From positions 1 to 47,941 of the IMG/VR virus record IMGVR_UViG_3300022200_000077: a stretch of DNA of 47,941 nucleotides. One strand, 5' to 3'. The notes beneath the pieces were generated by a model. That model saw nothing but the letters and a program-made list of their open reading frames with translations. It had not been told where the DNA came from and ran no database searches. Below are positions 46,551-47,941 of this stretch, in pieces. Position 1 is the first letter of the stretch. Every line of letters begins with the position of its first letter. The translations under genes were made by a program, and so were the position numbers. The DNA is from a virus.

Positions 46551-46557
46551 ATAAATA
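46551..46557 (-). promoter_or_regulatory. TATTTAT box
   Basis: 16 nt before the ATG at 46534. Confidence 0.55.
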
Positions 46558-46569
46558 TATTGATAAACA

Positions 46570-46597
46570 AAAAACCCCACCTATAAAGATGGGGTTA
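46570..46597 (-). terminator. Terminator
   Basis: AACCCCACCT-ATAA-AGATGGGGTT, near-copy of the hairpin at 42541-42568. Confidence 0.78.
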
Positions 46598-46608
46598 TTG
46601 AAGGGTAA

Positions 46609-46803
46609 TTAATCCTCAATTAATTCGTACTCCTCATCGGCGTCCCCAACTTTATCATGAATGAATTCAAAATCCAAATCATAACCAACCTCTTCCCAAA
46701 ACTTGTCCTCATCTTCTTTGTAAAGTTTTAGTTGTTCTTCAGTTAAGTCCACCTCATACACATGAATATCGTTAATATATTCATACTTTCTTAATGTTGC
46801 CAT
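46609..46803 (-). CDS. Small acidic protein
   Basis: 64 residues: a beta strand (IHVYEVDLTEEQ) and a long acidic helix part (LKLYKEDEDKFWEEVGYDLD), ending DADEEYELIED. No tag and no TATTTAT box. It is first of the group of short genes near the right end that lie between repeated intergenic elements, so may be an early gene. Confidence 0.68.
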   Translation of the reverse strand: MATLRKYEYINDIHVYEVDLTEEQLKLYKEDEDKFWEEVGYDLDFEFIHDKVGDADEEYELIED

Positions 46804-46854
46804 AGTTGTTAAGTTTATTAAGGTTTATTTACACTGAATAATATAATAAACCTT

Positions 46855-47035
46855 TTTGAATTTTCAAAATTTTTCCAGAAATTTTTTTTTCGATATTTGA
46901 CTATAATTGAAAAGGGGGGTCGTGTTTTAGAAACACTCGTAAATTTTACCACCGTTTAATTTTCACAAAGTGTAAAATGAAATCCTTGCAAAGTGTAAAG
47001 TGGATATTCCCCAAATTTTTTTTGATTTAAAGGGT
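46855..47035. repeat. Intergenic region with repeated elements
   Basis: Holds two copies of a (C)CAAAATTTTTT-type core (46868 and 47009 areas) and the direct repeat CAAAGTGTAAA at 46966-46976 and 46989-46999 (period 23). The G6 run at 46914-46919 is another odd feature. I see no reading frame in 46804-47087. Confidence 0.55.
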
Positions 47036-47039
47036 AAAA

Positions 47040-47074
47040 TAAAAAACCCCACTCTTATTAGGAATGGGGGTTTA
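47040..47074 (-). terminator. Terminator
   Basis: Imperfect hairpin ACCCCACTC...GAATGGGGGT with A-run before it, after the 47088-47384 gene. Confidence 0.65.
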
Positions 47075-47087
47075 AAATCATAGTTGA

Positions 47088-47384
47088 TTAAGAATATATT
47101 TTGGAGATAACTTCCTTACATAATTCAAACCCCTTATGGAAGTCCTTATCTTTATTAGATTCATCACTAACGTATGATACCGAATGAACAAACCCAAGGG
47201 TAAATTTAGAAAGAAGGTGAACAAACGCACCATCAGGGTTCATAATGTCCACACTAAGACCTGAACTCCCATTTCGATTCTCATAGACAATCTTAAATTT
47301 CTTATCGAACATAGATATAATCTTTGTTCCAAAATATTCACTACCACTAACTCGTTTTGATTCAAACAATATTTTACATTTCAT
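47088..47384 (-). CDS. Small protein, function unknown
   Basis: 98 residues. KCKILFESKRVSGSEYFGTK, FKIVYENRNGSSGLSVDIMN and a helical C-terminus (FHKGFELCKEVISKIYS). Beta-rich with one terminal helix; no known motif. A TATATTTG element 23 nt upstream suggests expression by the host polymerase. Confidence 0.7.
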   Translation of the reverse strand: MKCKILFESKRVSGSEYFGTKIISMFDKKFKIVYENRNGSSGLSVDIMNPDGAFVHLLSKFTLGFVHSVSYVSDESNKDKDFHKGFELCKEVISKIYS

Positions 47385-47407
47385 ATACTAAAGGTTTTAA
47401 TGAAATA

Positions 47408-47415
47408 CAAATATA
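47408..47415 (-). promoter_or_regulatory. Host-type -7 element (TATATTTG)
   Basis: 23 nt before the ATG at 47384. Confidence 0.55.
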
Positions 47416-47460
47416 CGAAATAAGTTGGATTTTCCCCAAAATTTTTTCCAGAAAATTTTT

Positions 47461-47495
47461 ACAAATACTTTATTTAAGGGATTGAACCCCCCTTT
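47461..47495 (+). repeat. Dispersed intergenic repeat, copy 1
   Basis: ACAAATACTTTATTTAAGGG then ATTGAACCCCCCTTT. Nearly the same 34-35 bp recur at 47887-47920. A CCCCAAAATTTTTT core lies about 30 bp before it. It precedes the plus-strand gene at 47577 and ends with a small CCCC/GGGG hairpin. Confidence 0.65.
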
Positions 47496-47576
47496 GGGGT
47501 GTCAAAATGTCATATATGGGGGGACTTGTCACAGAAAAATATTTTCCATACATTTAACACATAAAATCCTTTAATA

Positions 47577-47840
47577 ATGCAAAAAGTAAAAAACCGTAAA
47601 TTTAGAATTGAAGACAATATCTTTCGTAAACAAAGTAAACTCATAAAATTTAAAGACCTATACCCCGAATATAAGTTCGCACGAACAATGTTTAATGATG
47701 TACATATCATCTTTGAAGTGTCCTCAGGATATGTTGTTGGACAAGGTAAAACCTATACCTTCGCTCGTAACGTAGCAAAAAACTACCTTAATTTTACACA
47801 AGGTAAATTTAGTATTATTGTAGACGCATACAAACTATAG
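47577..47840 (+). CDS. Small basic protein
   Basis: 87 residues, Lys/Arg/Phe/Tyr-rich: QKVKNRKFRIEDNIFRKQSK, ARTMFNDVHIIFEVSSGYVV, and a basic helix with FARNVAKNYLNF. No membrane span, no tag. The last complete gene of the window, flanked on both sides by the dispersed repeat, which probably contains promoter signals. Confidence 0.7.
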   Translation: MQKVKNRKFRIEDNIFRKQSKLIKFKDLYPEYKFARTMFNDVHIIFEVSSGYVVGQGKTYTFARNVAKNYLNFTQGKFSIIVDAYKL

Positions 47841-47886
47841 GTGAAACCTCCAATTTTTCCCAAAATTTTCATATAGGTTTTTTTAT

Positions 47887-47920
47887 ACGAATACTTTGTT
47901 TAAGGGATTATCCCCCCTTT
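47887..47920 (+). repeat. Dispersed intergenic repeat, copy 2
   Basis: ACGAATACTTTGTTTAAGGG then ATTATCCCCCCTTT, differing from copy 1 by a few substitutions and one gap. No gene is visible from 47841 to the end of the window. Confidence 0.65.
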
Positions 47921-47941
47921 TTGACCCCCAAAACCCACTAT

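Overview
This window looks like part of a large tailed-phage genome whose host is a member of the Bacteroidota, probably a flavobacterium. The evidence is indirect, because no terminase, capsid, tail or polymerase gene lies here. The DNA is strongly AT-rich, genes are short and tightly packed on both strands, and convergent genes are separated by bidirectional rho-independent hairpins. Ribosome-binding sites of the Shine-Dalgarno type are absent. Many start codons sit only 4 nt behind a TA-n2-TTTG element, the -7 box of Bacteroidota promoters. Phage-type genes abound: an RNA ligase, a polynucleotide kinase, thymidylate synthase, endolysins, holin-like proteins and tRNAs.

Layout. 1-0.6 kb: hairpins, a 23-bp tandem repeat and three minus-strand tRNAs (Val, Met, Gln). 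0.7-4 kb: RNA repair genes (Rnl1-type ligase and P-loop kinase), an archaemetzincin-like protease and tRNA-Arg(UCU). 4-8.1 kb: sugar and surface cassette with four glycosyltransferase-like genes and a SAM methyltransferase, followed by an HNH nuclease. 8.2-20.9 kb: large, probably virion-associated proteins, with a YciA-type thioesterase and an IMPDH/GMP-reductase-like enzyme among them. 20.9-30.6 kb: phosphoesterase, endolysin amidase, class II synthetase-like enzyme, an UVR-motif protein with a full DnaK, a HAD RNA-repair-type phosphatase, a SlyD-like isomerase and a lytic transglycosylase. 30.6-36.4 kb: a small HExxH protein, a GH19-type hydrolase, ThyA and ClpP. 36.4-46.6 kb: a long minus-strand series of small proteins, many sharing one N-terminal tag, with holin-like genes, a PD-(D/E)xK nuclease, secreted envelope-type proteins and a GC-rich hairpin island. 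46.6-47.9 kb: small genes separated by repeated intergenic elements.

The main system-level observation is a short N-terminal module (typically M-K-x-I-I-T-E-x-x, then an amphipathic stretch ending in an (I/L)-x-E type site) on about 17 otherwise unrelated proteins. These include a GH19 hydrolase, a PD-(D/E)xK nuclease-like protein and membrane proteins. The genes that carry it are mostly preceded by a sense-strand TATTTAT box at strikingly fixed distances from the ATG (4-6 or 13-19 nt). In two neighbouring genes the box, start codon and tag form a near-identical DNA block. By analogy with T4 internal proteins, which carry a capsid-targeting leader removed by the prohead protease at (L/I)-x-E, the inference is a portable cassette for packaging and processing proteins in the virion under late control. 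The metabolic, chaperone and RNA-repair genes instead carry the host-like TA-n2-TTTG element or lie in operons.
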